A stretch of 64,000 nucleotides of DNA from positions 1 through 64,000 of the forward strand of contig DAISWG010000009.1 of assembly GCA_036826475.1 (NCBI GenBank), read 5' to 3'. The translations under genes were made by a program, and so were the position numbers. Positions 1 to 7,210 of this stretch are shown in pieces. Position 1 is the stretch's first letter, and the number at the start of each line of letters is the position of its first letter. The notes beneath the pieces were generated by a model. The model ran no database searches, was not told where the DNA came from, and saw only the letters and a list, made by a program, of their open reading frames with translations. The DNA is from Miltoncostaea sp036826475 (GTDB lineage Bacteria; Actinomycetota; Thermoleophilia; Miltoncostaeales; Miltoncostaeaceae).

Positions 1-469
1 CGCCGATGGTCGGCCCCAGCGCGACGGCGCCGAAGATGCACATGTTCATGATCATCCCGGTGATCTTCAGCTTGCTGGCCGGGAAGCCCAGCGACAGCGG
101 CGGCACCGCGGCGATCAGCAGCAGGCTCGTGCAGAGGCCCGCCAGGATCTGGCCGGCGCTGTACATCACGACGTCCTGGGCGGTCGCCGTCAGCACCGAT
201 CCGATCACCAGGACGAACGCGTAGCCCACCAGCATCCTCCGCTGCGGCAGCAGCTGCGCGAACTGCACCGCGAGGACCGTGCCGACGGCGTAGGCGGCGT
301 TGGCCAGCCCGGAGCCGATGCTCATCGCCTGGGGCGTGGTGTGCAGGTCGCGGGTGATGATCGGCGTGACCGGCCCCACCGCCGCCGACAGGGCCAGGTA
401 CGGGATCAGCGCGGCCATGACCATGGTCGCCACGGCGGGGTAACGACCGGCGAGCGGCCCCTGACGCAT
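1..469 (-). CDS. MFS transporter, N-terminal part (cut by left edge)
   Basis: The reverse strand opens with MRQGPLAGRYPAVATMVMAA and continues through hydrophobic helices typical of the first four to five membrane segments of a major-facilitator drug or metabolite exporter. The loop QLLPQRRMLVG between helices 2 and 3 fits the MFS signature region. The ATG at 469 is chosen because GAGGAG lies about eight bases before it. The gene is divergent from the TetR-family gene at 622 with about 150 bases between them, the usual layout of an exporter and its repressor. The C-terminal half lies outside the window, so the substrate cannot be guessed. Confidence 0.8.
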   Translation of the reverse strand, partial: MRQGPLAGRYPAVATMVMAALIPYLALSAAVGPVTPIITRDLHTTPQAMSIGSGLANAAYAVGTVLAVQFAQLLPQRRMLVGYAFVLVIGSVLTATAQDVVMYSAGQILAGLCTSLLLIAAVPPLSLGFPASKLKITGMIMNMCIFGAVALGPTIG

Positions 470-621
470 CGGCAGATCTCCTCGGACGAATAGTGAGAGC
501 CGGTTCATAACAGAGAAACGGAGAGTCATGTCCGGTTGACGGTGTGCTATCAGCGGGAGGAGAATGTTGGGGCAACGCACATCGCGGACAGAGGTGTACG
601 GATCGCCGGGGGCCGGGTGAC

Positions 622-1197
622 GTGACGACGGAGACGCCGGGGCGCAGCGACGCGCGACGGAACCGCGAGGCGATCCTCGAGGCGGGGCGCGCGCTGTTCG
701 CCGACTCGGCGGACGTCGCGATGTGCCAGGTGGCGCGTCGTGCCGGGGTGGGTCAGGCGACGCTGTACCGCAACTTCCCCGACCGCGGGGCGCTGGCCGC
801 GGAGATCCTCGGCGAGCGGATCGAGCGGATCGCGGAGCTCGCCGCGGACCACGAGGGGGACCCCGACGCGTTCTTCGTGCTGCTCCGGACCATCATCGAC
901 GCGATGGCGGCGGTCTACCTCGTCGCCGAGATCGCCCGCGAGGACGCCCGCACGGACCTCCGCCTGAAGCGCAACCGGCTGGTCATCGCCGGGCTCATGA
1001 AGGAGCCGCTCCGCGACGCGAAGGCCGCCGGCACGCTGCGCCGGGACCTCTCGATCGAGGACGTCTTCCTGATGCTGTCGATGGCCCGCGGCGCCATGTC
1101 CGGCGCGCAGGGCGTCGCGGGGCGCTCAGCGGCGGGTCACCGTGCGCTGGCCCTCATGCTCGGCGGCGCGTCGCCGGAGCCGCTCAGCCGGGCGTGA
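622..1197 (+). CDS. TetR/AcrR family transcriptional regulator
   Basis: A 191-aa protein with an N-terminal TetR helix-turn-helix: RNREAILEAGRALFADS, then a recognition segment VARRAGVGQATLYRNFPDR, followed by an all-helical ligand domain. TetR proteins bind operators near a divergent transporter gene and are released by a ligand. The GTG at 622 is preferred. An in-frame GTG at 544 would add 26 low-complexity residues that do not look like a TetR N-terminus. The gene probably controls the divergent MFS gene at 1-469 and itself. The stop codon directly abuts the stop of the convergent SGNH gene. The inducer is unknown. Confidence 0.85.
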   Translation: MTTETPGRSDARRNREAILEAGRALFADSADVAMCQVARRAGVGQATLYRNFPDRGALAAEILGERIERIAELAADHEGDPDAFFVLLRTIIDAMAAVYLVAEIAREDARTDLRLKRNRLVIAGLMKEPLRDAKAAGTLRRDLSIEDVFLMLSMARGAMSGAQGVAGRSAAGHRALALMLGGASPEPLSRA

Positions 1198-1842
1198 TCA
1201 CGCCGGGTGGCACGACCCGTTCCTGCCGCCCCGCAGCGCGTAGGGGCGCAGCAGCTTGGCGAGCGCCGTCGCCCCCGCGGTGTTCAGGTGGAGCCCGTCG
1301 CCCCCGAAGTACGCGCGGCCCCGGCTCACCGCCGCCCAGTCGGCGACGCACACGCGCTTCGGGCTCCGCGTCGCGGCGGCCCGGATGGCGTCGTTGAGGG
1401 CGGCGTAGTCGGCGGTCTTCTCGGTCAGGGTCGTCCAGACGACGCTGGTGACGCCGGCCGCCTTGAGCGCCCCCATGACCTTCGGGATGTCGTCGCGGTA
1501 GCTCGCGGCCGAGTCGTTGTAGCCCACGTCGATGAGCACCGTGCGGCCGAGCGAGGACCCGCCCGCCCGGATGGCCTCCAGGGCGGTCGCCGGCGTCGAT
1601 CCCTGGAAGGAGCAGGACGGGGCGGCCAGTCGCCGGCAGACGCGGAGGTCGAGCCGCAGGTCGAGGCCGGTGCGCATCATCCGCTCGGCCGCGGGGACGT
1701 ACCGCAGCGACGCCGCCACCGAGTCGCCGATGAACGTGACCCGCGGCTTCGCGGCGACGGCATCCGCCGGCGCGCCCGCGTTGGGGCCGGCGAGGGCCAG
1801 CAGTGCGGCGCCGGCGACGCCGGCGATCGCGCGGTCGAGCAT
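1198..1842 (-). CDS. secreted SGNH/GDSL-family hydrolase
   Basis: A 214-aa protein starting MLDRAIAGVAGAALLALAG, a signal peptide, followed by an SGNH hydrolase core. Block I is FIGDSVAASL with the nucleophile Ser, block III is VGYND with the oxyanion Asn, and block V is GGDGLHLN with the catalytic Asp and His. The family covers esterases, lipases and acyl hydrolases of sugars or lipids. The in-frame reading continues upstream, but ATG 1842 gives the signal peptide and has GAAGGAGGTCCCC before it. A second SGNH hydrolase is at 34134-35147, not close in sequence. The substrate is not predictable. Confidence 0.85.
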   Translation of the reverse strand: MLDRAIAGVAGAALLALAGPNAGAPADAVAAKPRVTFIGDSVAASLRYVPAAERMMRTGLDLRLDLRVCRRLAAPSCSFQGSTPATALEAIRAGGSSLGRTVLIDVGYNDSAASYRDDIPKVMGALKAAGVTSVVWTTLTEKTADYAALNDAIRAAATRSPKRVCVADWAAVSRGRAYFGGDGLHLNTAGATALAKLLRPYALRGGRNGSCHPA

Positions 1843-1883
1843 GGGGACCTCCTTCGTCCGCGCCGGAGGGTAGCCCGCGACGC

Positions 1884-2312
1884 TCAGGCCGCGGAGATCG
1901 CCAGGTAGGCGGGCCCGTGCTCGTCGATCGGGTGGCCGCGGAGCTTCTTCACGAGCCGGTAGACCGGCATGATCAGCCGCCGCCGGATGCGGTACTTCTC
2001 CGCCATCAGCCGGTCGACGCGCGCCCACTCCTCCGGGGGCAGGAACTCGACGCGGGCGGGGATCGCCGGGCCTTTCGGCCTGCCACGCGCGTCGGAGGGC
2101 GCCACCGCCGCCGCGGGATTCCGGCGCAGCCGCTTCGCCTTGTGCGACTGCGCCGGGGTGATGACGTAGAGGCGCCCGTCCTCCTCGGCGAACCAGACCC
2201 CCGTCGACGCGGCGCTCCCGTCGCGCCGGTAGGTCGTCAGGCTCATGTACTTGCCGGGGACGTGCAGGGACTGCCGCAGGTTGGACCCGCCCTCGTCCGG
2301 TGCCGACGTCAT
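1884..2312 (-). CDS. PPOX-class F420-dependent oxidoreductase-like protein
   Basis: A 142-aa split-beta-barrel flavin-type protein. Motifs include MSLTTYRRDGSAASTGVWF near residue 20, RLYVITPAQSHKAKRLRRNP in the middle, and a basic segment KYRIRRRLIMPVYRLVKKLRG. This pattern is typical of actinobacterial PPOX-fold proteins that bind deazaflavin F420 (TIGR03666-like). The probable role is F420-dependent reduction of an unknown substrate in the cytoplasm. It lies ten bases after the stop of the DUF1254 gene on the same strand, so the two are probably co-transcribed. The start at 2312 is the only ATG that gives the normal family length. Confidence 0.8.
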   Translation of the reverse strand: MTSAPDEGGSNLRQSLHVPGKYMSLTTYRRDGSAASTGVWFAEEDGRLYVITPAQSHKAKRLRRNPAAAVAPSDARGRPKGPAIPARVEFLPPEEWARVDRLMAEKYRIRRRLIMPVYRLVKKLRGHPIDEHGPAYLAISAA

Positions 2313-2322
2313 CGTCGCCCCA

Positions 2323-3633
2323 TCAGCCGGCCGGACGCAACCGCAGCGGCGGCGGGTCCCACCCCCCGGCCAGCACCTCCCTGCGCGGCGCGTACAGCCG
2401 CATGGTGATGCCGAGCGGCCCCCTCGGGGCGGGCAGCCAGCTGGCCTGCAGATCGGGCCCGGGATCGGCGTGCTGGATGACGACGTCGAGCGAGCCGTCG
2501 GGGTTGTACACGAGCGGGTCGCGGTCGCCGATCGCGTAGCGGTCGATCGCATTCGCCGCCTGGAAGCCCTCGGCGTCGTACATGGTGATCGACCAGAACG
2601 CCTCCGCGGGCGGCAGGCCGTCGGCCGGGAAGTGGAGGACGTAGTCGCGGTCGCCCGTGGGCGGCTGCCCGTCGGCGTCGATGGCGAGGAGTGGGTAGAC
2701 GGCGTCCTCGGCGGGGTTCGCGCCCAGGCCGACGAGCGTCACCACCGCCCTCCGCAGGTAGGAGTTGCCGTAGACGCCCATCTCGGTCGCCACGATCCAC
2801 CCGTCGGCGTGCCGGCCGAGGGTCGGCGGGGCGGCGGCGATCGCCTGGAGCGCGTCCCGCGCCCCCGTCCGGACCTCGTCGAGCACGCTCCCGTCCAGCG
2901 CCTCGCGGTCGAACGGCCGGCCGGGGACGATGCCGATGCCCGCGATCCGGCTGAGGATCGAGTAGTCGGTCGGGTGCGGCGGGTTGGTCATCATCGCCTC
3001 GCACGCGAGGGTGAAGAAGTCGGGCGCGTCGAGGCCGTTCACCAGGCGCAGCGGCTCGGTGGCGGTGTCCTGGGTCGGGTCGATCGCGTGCGTCGTGGGG
3101 TTGACGGCGGTGATCCGGTAGCCGTCCTGGACCGCGTGGACGGCGGGGTAGTCGGCGGGACCGTTGGTCTGGGTGCGGCCGATGATCCAGACCCACGGCG
3201 TCGGCGCCTCGATGACGTCGTCGCCGGCGGGGACCTCGCCCGTCCACCGGGGCGGCAGCAGCACGATGTCGCGGGCACCGGTTCCCGTGGTCCGCTTGCC
3301 GGGGTTCGCGAACACGTCGGTCCACATGTCGAGCATCGGCAGCATGTAGTAGCGGTCGCCCGTGTCGGGGGCGTGGACCACCACCGGACCCGCCGACAGA
3401 TCCACCCACGCGCTGGAGTAGAGCGTGTCGAAGTTCGGCCGCACCACGGCACGGAAGTCCGCGTCGGGGAACGCGCGGATGTGGTGGAACGCGTTCGGCG
3501 GCCCGAAGCCGGGCCGCTCGCCCTCGGCGACGTTGACCACCTGGCGCCGCGTCGCCTCCATCGTGACCAGGGGGTACAGGTAGACGTAGGCCTCGAAGGC
3601 CAGCGTGCGCGGATCGCTCGCGAGCGTCGTCAT
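2323..3633 (-). CDS. DUF1254/DUF1214 domain protein
   Basis: A 436-aa protein starting MTTLASDPRTLAFEAYVYLY. The N-terminal half matches the DUF1254 pattern (VVRPNFDTLYSSAWVDLSAGP, then GDRYYMLPMLDMWTDVFANPG). The C-terminal half matches DUF1214 (YVLHFPADGLPPAEAFWSITMYD, YNPDGSLDVVIQHADPGPD). The function of the family is unknown; some members are secreted, but this one has no signal peptide. ATG 3633 is chosen because GAGGAGAACG precedes it; an in-frame upstream extension is Arg/Pro-rich and looks non-coding. It probably forms an operon with the PPOX gene downstream. Confidence 0.85.
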   Translation of the reverse strand: MTTLASDPRTLAFEAYVYLYPLVTMEATRRQVVNVAEGERPGFGPPNAFHHIRAFPDADFRAVVRPNFDTLYSSAWVDLSAGPVVVHAPDTGDRYYMLPMLDMWTDVFANPGKRTTGTGARDIVLLPPRWTGEVPAGDDVIEAPTPWVWIIGRTQTNGPADYPAVHAVQDGYRITAVNPTTHAIDPTQDTATEPLRLVNGLDAPDFFTLACEAMMTNPPHPTDYSILSRIAGIGIVPGRPFDREALDGSVLDEVRTGARDALQAIAAAPPTLGRHADGWIVATEMGVYGNSYLRRAVVTLVGLGANPAEDAVYPLLAIDADGQPPTGDRDYVLHFPADGLPPAEAFWSITMYDAEGFQAANAIDRYAIGDRDPLVYNPDGSLDVVIQHADPGPDLQASWLPAPRGPLGITMRLYAPRREVLAGGWDPPPLRLRPAG

Positions 3634-3843
3634 CGTTCTCCTCGGTCCGGTGGGCGGCTCGGCGGCGCGCATCCTCCCAGTGGCCGCCCGGCGGGGGGCG
3701 GCCGGGACGCCGTTCACCCTGGTGAGTCGTCGCCGGCGCCCGACGGGCCGGGGCATCAGGGCCGATTCCTCCAGAACGGGTGATGCACGGGCCCCGCCGA
3801 CGGCGGGATGCTTGCCGCGGACACCCGAGAAGAGAGGTCAGCC

Positions 3844-5277
3844 GTGGCGACAGGTCAGGCGTCGGATCGTCGTGCCGCAGTCCCCCTCACCGTCACCCAC
3901 CTGTCACGGGATGAGCGCATCGCCCGGGGCCGCGCGGCACGGAAGGCGACGCCGCGCTCCCGCCACGCCGAGCTGGACGTGTCGTCGCGACCGGATCCGG
4001 TCGCGCTGCTCGAGGCGCAGGCGGCGACGCGGGTGCCGGAGCTCGTGCCGATCCGCCGCGGCCGGATGCTGGCGTCGCCGTTCGCGTTCTACCGCGGCGC
4101 GGCGGCGGTGATGGCGAGCGACCTCTCCCGCACGGCCGTCAGCGGCCTCAGGGTCCAGGCGTGCGGGGATGCGCACTTGGCGAACTTCGGGGCGTTCGGG
4201 TCGCCGGAGCGCCGGCTGGTCTTCGACATCAACGACTTCGACGAGACCCTGCCGGGGCCGTGGGAGTGGGATGTGAAGCGGCTCGCGACGAGCTTCGAGA
4301 TCGCGGGGCGCGAGCTCGGGCACGGGGCCGCCCAGCGCCGCGACATCGTGCTGCGGTGCCTGCGGAGCTACCGGGAGGCCATGCGGGGGTTCGCGGCGCA
4401 GGGCAACCTGGCCGTGTGGTACGCGAGCCTGGACGTCGAGGCGACCATCTCCCAGGCGAGGGGCAGGGTGTCGAAGGCGGCCGTGCGCCGCGCCGAGCGC
4501 AACGTCGCGAAGGCGTACACGCGGGACAGCCTCCAGGCGCTCGGCAAGCTCTCGGAGGTGGTCGACGGCGAGCTGCGCTTCCGCTCCGCCCCGCCGCTGG
4601 TCGAGCGCGCGACCGACCTGTTCCCCGACCACGGTGCGGAGATGGCCGAGTGGGCGCGGCAGCGGCTGCGTGAGTACCGCGCCACCCTCCAGCACGACCG
4701 GCGGGCGCTGCTCGAGCAGTTCCGGTTCGTGGACCTGGCCCGGAAGGTGGTCGGCGTCGGCAGCGTCGGCACCCGCTGCTTCATCGTCCTCCTCCTCGGG
4801 GTCGACGACTCCGACCCGCTGATCCTCCAGGTGAAGGAGGCGAGCCCGTCGGTGCTCGAGCCGTACGTCGGCCGCAGCGTCTACCGCAACAGCGGCCACC
4901 GGGTGATCGCCGGGCAGCGGCTGATGCAGTCGGCCAGCGACATGTTCCTGGGCTACCAGGCCGTCCGCGGCGTCGACGGCGTCCAGCGCGACTTCTACTG
5001 GCGCCAGCTCCGCGACTGGAAGGGGTCGGCGGAGATCGACGGCATGGAGCCGGGCGCGATGCGGGTGTTCGCGCGCGCCTGCGGAACGACCCTGGCCCGC
5101 GGGCACGCCCGCACCGGCGATCGCGTCGCGATCGCCGCCTACCTCGGCTCGGGCGACGCCTTCGACCAGGCGGTCGCCCGCTTCGCATCGGCCTACGCGG
5201 ACCTGAACGAGTCGGACTACGCGGCGCTGCGGTCGGCGGTGGACTCCGGGTCGCTGGCCGCGCAGACGGAGGTCTGA
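3844..5277 (+). CDS. DUF2252 family protein (kinase-like fold)
   Basis: A 477-aa protein. The motif ACGDAHLANFGAFG near residue 105 resembles the catalytic loop GDxHxxN of aminoglycoside-phosphotransferase-like kinases, and VFDINDFDETLPGPWEWDVK follows with the possible metal-binding Asp residues. Family members are uncharacterised; a small-molecule or protein kinase activity is an inference from these motifs. GTG 3844 is preferred, with AGAGAGGTC before it. An in-frame ATG at 3808 would add 12 residues. The gene stands alone, followed by a hairpin at 5295-5328. Confidence 0.8.
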   Translation: MATGQASDRRAAVPLTVTHLSRDERIARGRAARKATPRSRHAELDVSSRPDPVALLEAQAATRVPELVPIRRGRMLASPFAFYRGAAAVMASDLSRTAVSGLRVQACGDAHLANFGAFGSPERRLVFDINDFDETLPGPWEWDVKRLATSFEIAGRELGHGAAQRRDIVLRCLRSYREAMRGFAAQGNLAVWYASLDVEATISQARGRVSKAAVRRAERNVAKAYTRDSLQALGKLSEVVDGELRFRSAPPLVERATDLFPDHGAEMAEWARQRLREYRATLQHDRRALLEQFRFVDLARKVVGVGSVGTRCFIVLLLGVDDSDPLILQVKEASPSVLEPYVGRSVYRNSGHRVIAGQRLMQSASDMFLGYQAVRGVDGVQRDFYWRQLRDWKGSAEIDGMEPGAMRVFARACGTTLARGHARTGDRVAIAAYLGSGDAFDQAVARFASAYADLNESDYAALRSAVDSGSLAAQTEV

Positions 5278-5294
5278 GGGACGCGCCTCCCCTT

Positions 5295-5328
5295 GCCGAC
5301 CAGCCGCGGCGACCGCCGCGGGCTCGGC
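5295..5328. terminator. GC-rich hairpin between convergent genes
   Basis: The inner stem CCGCGGC-GACC-GCCGCGG is perfect, and an outer GCCGA/TCGGC pair extends it across a small internal loop. It lies 18 bases after the DUF2252 stop and before the convergent lipoprotein stop. There is no T-run, as is common in high-GC actinobacteria. It could stop transcription from either side. Confidence 0.5.
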
Positions 5329-5350
5329 CAGGGCCCTTGCGGCACCGCCC

Positions 5351-5944
5351 TCATCCCCTCAGCCGGACCGCCAAGCGGATCAGATCGTCGTAGAAGGCCC
5401 CCTTGAGGGCGGCCTTGCCGGACCCGAGGATGTCGTCGACCACCGCCGGAGGCGCCTCGGCCTCACCGAGGATCGCCGCCGCCGCTGTCTTGCAGCCGGG
5501 AAGGCCGAGGCTCGCCCGGAGCGCATCGCCGAGCTCGACGCCGGGCTGGACGCTGCCGACCGCACTCGCGCACGACTCGACGTTGCCCTGCAGGCGGCTG
5601 AGCGGACCCTGAAGGCGGGTCGCCGCCCAGGAGGTGAAGGCGGTGCCGACGGCAGCCTGGAGCGTCAACTGCGGGTCGACCTCGAAGCGGTAGTACGCCG
5701 GGGAGCCCTCGACGCGCGCCGTGCCGTCCGGCAGAAGGGCCGACGGATCCGCCACGGCGGCCGCCATCCCCTGGGCGATCAGGTCAGCGGGCGCCGGGGC
5801 GTCCACGTCGAGCTGGCTGCCGGATGCGGGGATCACCCGCAGGACCCGCTGGGACGTGTTGCGGAGTACGTGGACGCTTCCGTCCTCGGTGGAGCACGCG
5901 TCGAGGTCGGCGCCCGCGTCCGCGGGGACGAAATCGACGCTCAG
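5351..5944 (-). CDS. C-terminal part of a frame-interrupted lipoprotein
   Basis: A 197-aa reading frame of unknown family. It starts after a CTG at 5944 that overlaps the TGA of the preceding frame (CTGA), and runs LSVDFVPADAGADLDACS onward with no ATG or GTG before residue 36. It looks extracellular: three Cys residues, acidic, no internal membrane segment. The preceding frame (5941-6129) carries a lipoprotein signal but ends 18 residues after the anchor Cys, so the two together make one normal lipoprotein. The junction reads ATC CCC TGA. A -1 slip on the C4 run joins the frames exactly. Frameshift mutation, sequencing error, programmed slippage and coupled CTG initiation all fit. Confidence 0.55.
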   Translation of the reverse strand: MSVDFVPADAGADLDACSTEDGSVHVLRNTSQRVLRVIPASGSQLDVDAPAPADLIAQGMAAAVADPSALLPDGTARVEGSPAYYRFEVDPQLTLQAAVGTAFTSWAATRLQGPLSRLQGNVESCASAVGSVQPGVELGDALRASLGLPGCKTAAAAILGEAEAPPAVVDDILGSGKAALKGAFYDDLIRLAVRLRG

Positions 5945-6129
5945 GGGATCGGCCTCGGAGCGCCCTGATCCGGTGTCATCCCTGACCCGCCGCCAGGGTC
6001 AGGCGTCTCATCGTCGCCGCAGCCGGCGAGCGCAAGGCCGGTCAGCGCGACCGCCAGCACCGCCAGGATCCACCCGTGGCGCCGAGGCTTCACCGGGGAC
6101 GTCGCATCGCCTGCCGACGGCGTGCTCAA
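5941..6129 (-). CDS. N-terminal lipoprotein signal part of the same interrupted gene
   Basis: Codes a basic stretch VKPRRHGW, a hydrophobic helix ILAVLAVALTGLALAG and a lipobox Cys (LALAGC), then GDDETPDPGGGSG, and stops after PRPIP. On its own it would be an anchor with no domain. Possible starts are TTG 6129, which overlaps the stop of a 10-codon frame, GTG 6093, or a distant ATG 6210. GTG 6093 gives the most ordinary signal peptide but lacks a ribosome site. See the downstream frame at 5351-5944, which is its likely continuation. Confidence 0.55.
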   Translation of the reverse strand: MSTPSAGDATSPVKPRRHGWILAVLAVALTGLALAGCGDDETPDPGGGSGMTPDQGAPRPIP

Positions 6130-6158
6130 GGCGAAGTGACGGACAGAACCGAGGGCAT
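6126..6158 (-). CDS. possible 10-codon leader frame with the only good ribosome site
   Basis: ATG 6158 has AAGGGGAGG about six bases upstream, the best ribosome site of this locus. It encodes only MPSVLSVTSP before TGA. That TGA overlaps TTG 6129 of the lipoprotein frame (TTGA). It could be a coupled leader peptide, or the true start of the lipoprotein gene followed by a first -1 frame break. Low confidence as an independent gene. Confidence 0.3.
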   Translation of the reverse strand: MPSVLSVTSP

Positions 6159-6382
6159 CGCAAGCCTCCCCTTGACGCGATGATCGCACGGCGCACCCTC
6201 CATCCGGCACCCCGGCCGAGTCAAAGCACGGTGCGGGGGGTCGCCCAGCGGTCGCCCTTCGACGTCCGGACCGCGCGCGCCGTCAAGAGGATGGGAGTCC
6301 ACCGGACCCGAGGCCGGCGAGGGACATGCGGATCACGGGTTCTCCGCTTCCCGCGGGCGCCCGGCGTCTCGGAACTGCGAGG

Positions 6383-6455
6383 AGCGGACGACGGGGTTCG
6401 AACCCGCGACCTTCGGCTTGGGAAGCCGACGCTCTACCAACTGAGCTACATCCGC
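6383..6455 (-). tRNA. tRNA-Gly (anticodon CCC)
   Basis: The reverse strand reads GCGGATG for the acceptor 5' arm, D-arm GCTC-AGTTGGTA-GAGC, an anticodon arm TCGGC-TTCCCAA-GCCGA with anticodon CCC, and T-arm CGGGTTCGAACCCCG. The 3' acceptor CGTCCGC pairs fully with the 5' arm (one G-U). The discriminator base is T, as in bacterial tRNA-Gly. CCA is not encoded. It decodes GGG, a frequent codon in this high-GC genome. Confidence 0.97.
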
Positions 6456-6466
6456 CTGGACCGGAG

Positions 6467-6472
6467 ACGGTA
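6467..6472 (-). promoter_or_regulatory. probable -10 box of the tRNA-Gly gene
   Basis: TACCGT on the reverse strand, 11 bases before the tRNA 5' end, fits the TAnnnT -10 pattern seen before many genes here. No convincing -35 box was found. Confidence 0.4.
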
Positions 6473-6488
6473 CCACGTCCCCGTCGGC

Positions 6489-7142
6489 TCAATGCCGGCT
6501 CAGGGACCCCTTCCTGGCGGCCATGCGGCACAGGTCGCCGCAGTACCGGCGGCGGGCGTCGCGGCGGCGGTGACCCGCCTCGCCGAAGGGTCGTCCGCAC
6601 CACGCGCAGCGGCGGGTGGGCGCCGTCGTGGAGGCGTGGGCGGCGTGCGACGCGGCCGTGGCGCGCCGGGCGGGCGCGGGGGCGTGGGAGTGGTCGTCGA
6701 CGCCTCGCGGCCGCCCGCCCTCCAGCAGCATCCGGCCGACCGTGTCGAACAGGGCGCCCGACACCCACTGGTGGTGGATCAGCCGGACGTCGCGGCGGAG
6801 CGCCTCGACGGCGTCGTGCAGGGCGACCTCCGCGCGGACCCCGGGGCGCCGGGCCTTCATCCCGGTGCAGCCGGTGTGGTGGAGGACGATGATCGCGCGG
6901 GTCCCCAGCTCCCGCTGGGAGATCCCGAGGCTCTGCACCACGTCGTCGGTGATCACGCCGCCCGCGTTGCGGATGATGTGGGCGTCGCCCGGGTCGAGGC
7001 CGAGGATCGTCTCCGGATCGAGGCGCGGGTCCATGCAGGTGAGCACGGCCACCGAGCGGCGGGGGCGGCCGTCGGTCCTCGACGAGCCCCGGTCGTCGGC
7101 GATCCCCTGGATGAGCCGGCCCATCCGCGTCGTGCCGTCCAT
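6489..7142 (-). CDS. beta-class carbonic anhydrase with C-terminal zinc-ribbon-like tail
   Basis: A 217-aa protein. The beta-carbonic-anhydrase zinc site is present: TCMDPRLD (Cys and the Asp-Arg dyad) and LHHTGC (His and Cys). The order fits the short class related to mycobacterial Rv1284. It would interconvert CO2 and bicarbonate in the cytoplasm. After about residue 165 comes a Pro/Ala/His-rich linker and a Cys cluster CAWCGRPF ... RYCGDLCRMAA, a CxxC...CxxxC ribbon not normally part of the enzyme. ATG 7142 starts MDGTTRMGRLIQGIADD. It sits between argS and tRNA-Gly on the same strand. Confidence 0.85.
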   Translation of the reverse strand: MDGTTRMGRLIQGIADDRGSSRTDGRPRRSVAVLTCMDPRLDPETILGLDPGDAHIIRNAGGVITDDVVQSLGISQRELGTRAIIVLHHTGCTGMKARRPGVRAEVALHDAVEALRRDVRLIHHQWVSGALFDTVGRMLLEGGRPRGVDDHSHAPAPARRATAASHAAHASTTAPTRRCAWCGRPFGEAGHRRRDARRRYCGDLCRMAARKGSLSRH

Positions 7143-7210
7143 GGCGCGAGAGTGCGACCGCCGGGACCCGGCCGTCAACGGCCGTCTCGGGGCGCGAGCC
7201 GGCCGTCTCG

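Noticed and set aside
3721..3740. Short palindrome TCACC-CT-GGTGA before the DUF1254 gene
   Set aside because: Five-base arms in GC-rich DNA are expected by chance, and it is about 90 bases from the start without a clear promoter.
6283..6768. Reverse frame with CSSVGRASASQAEGRGFEPRR
   Set aside because: This peptide is the well-known false translation of a tRNA gene. The tRNA-Gly is the real feature.
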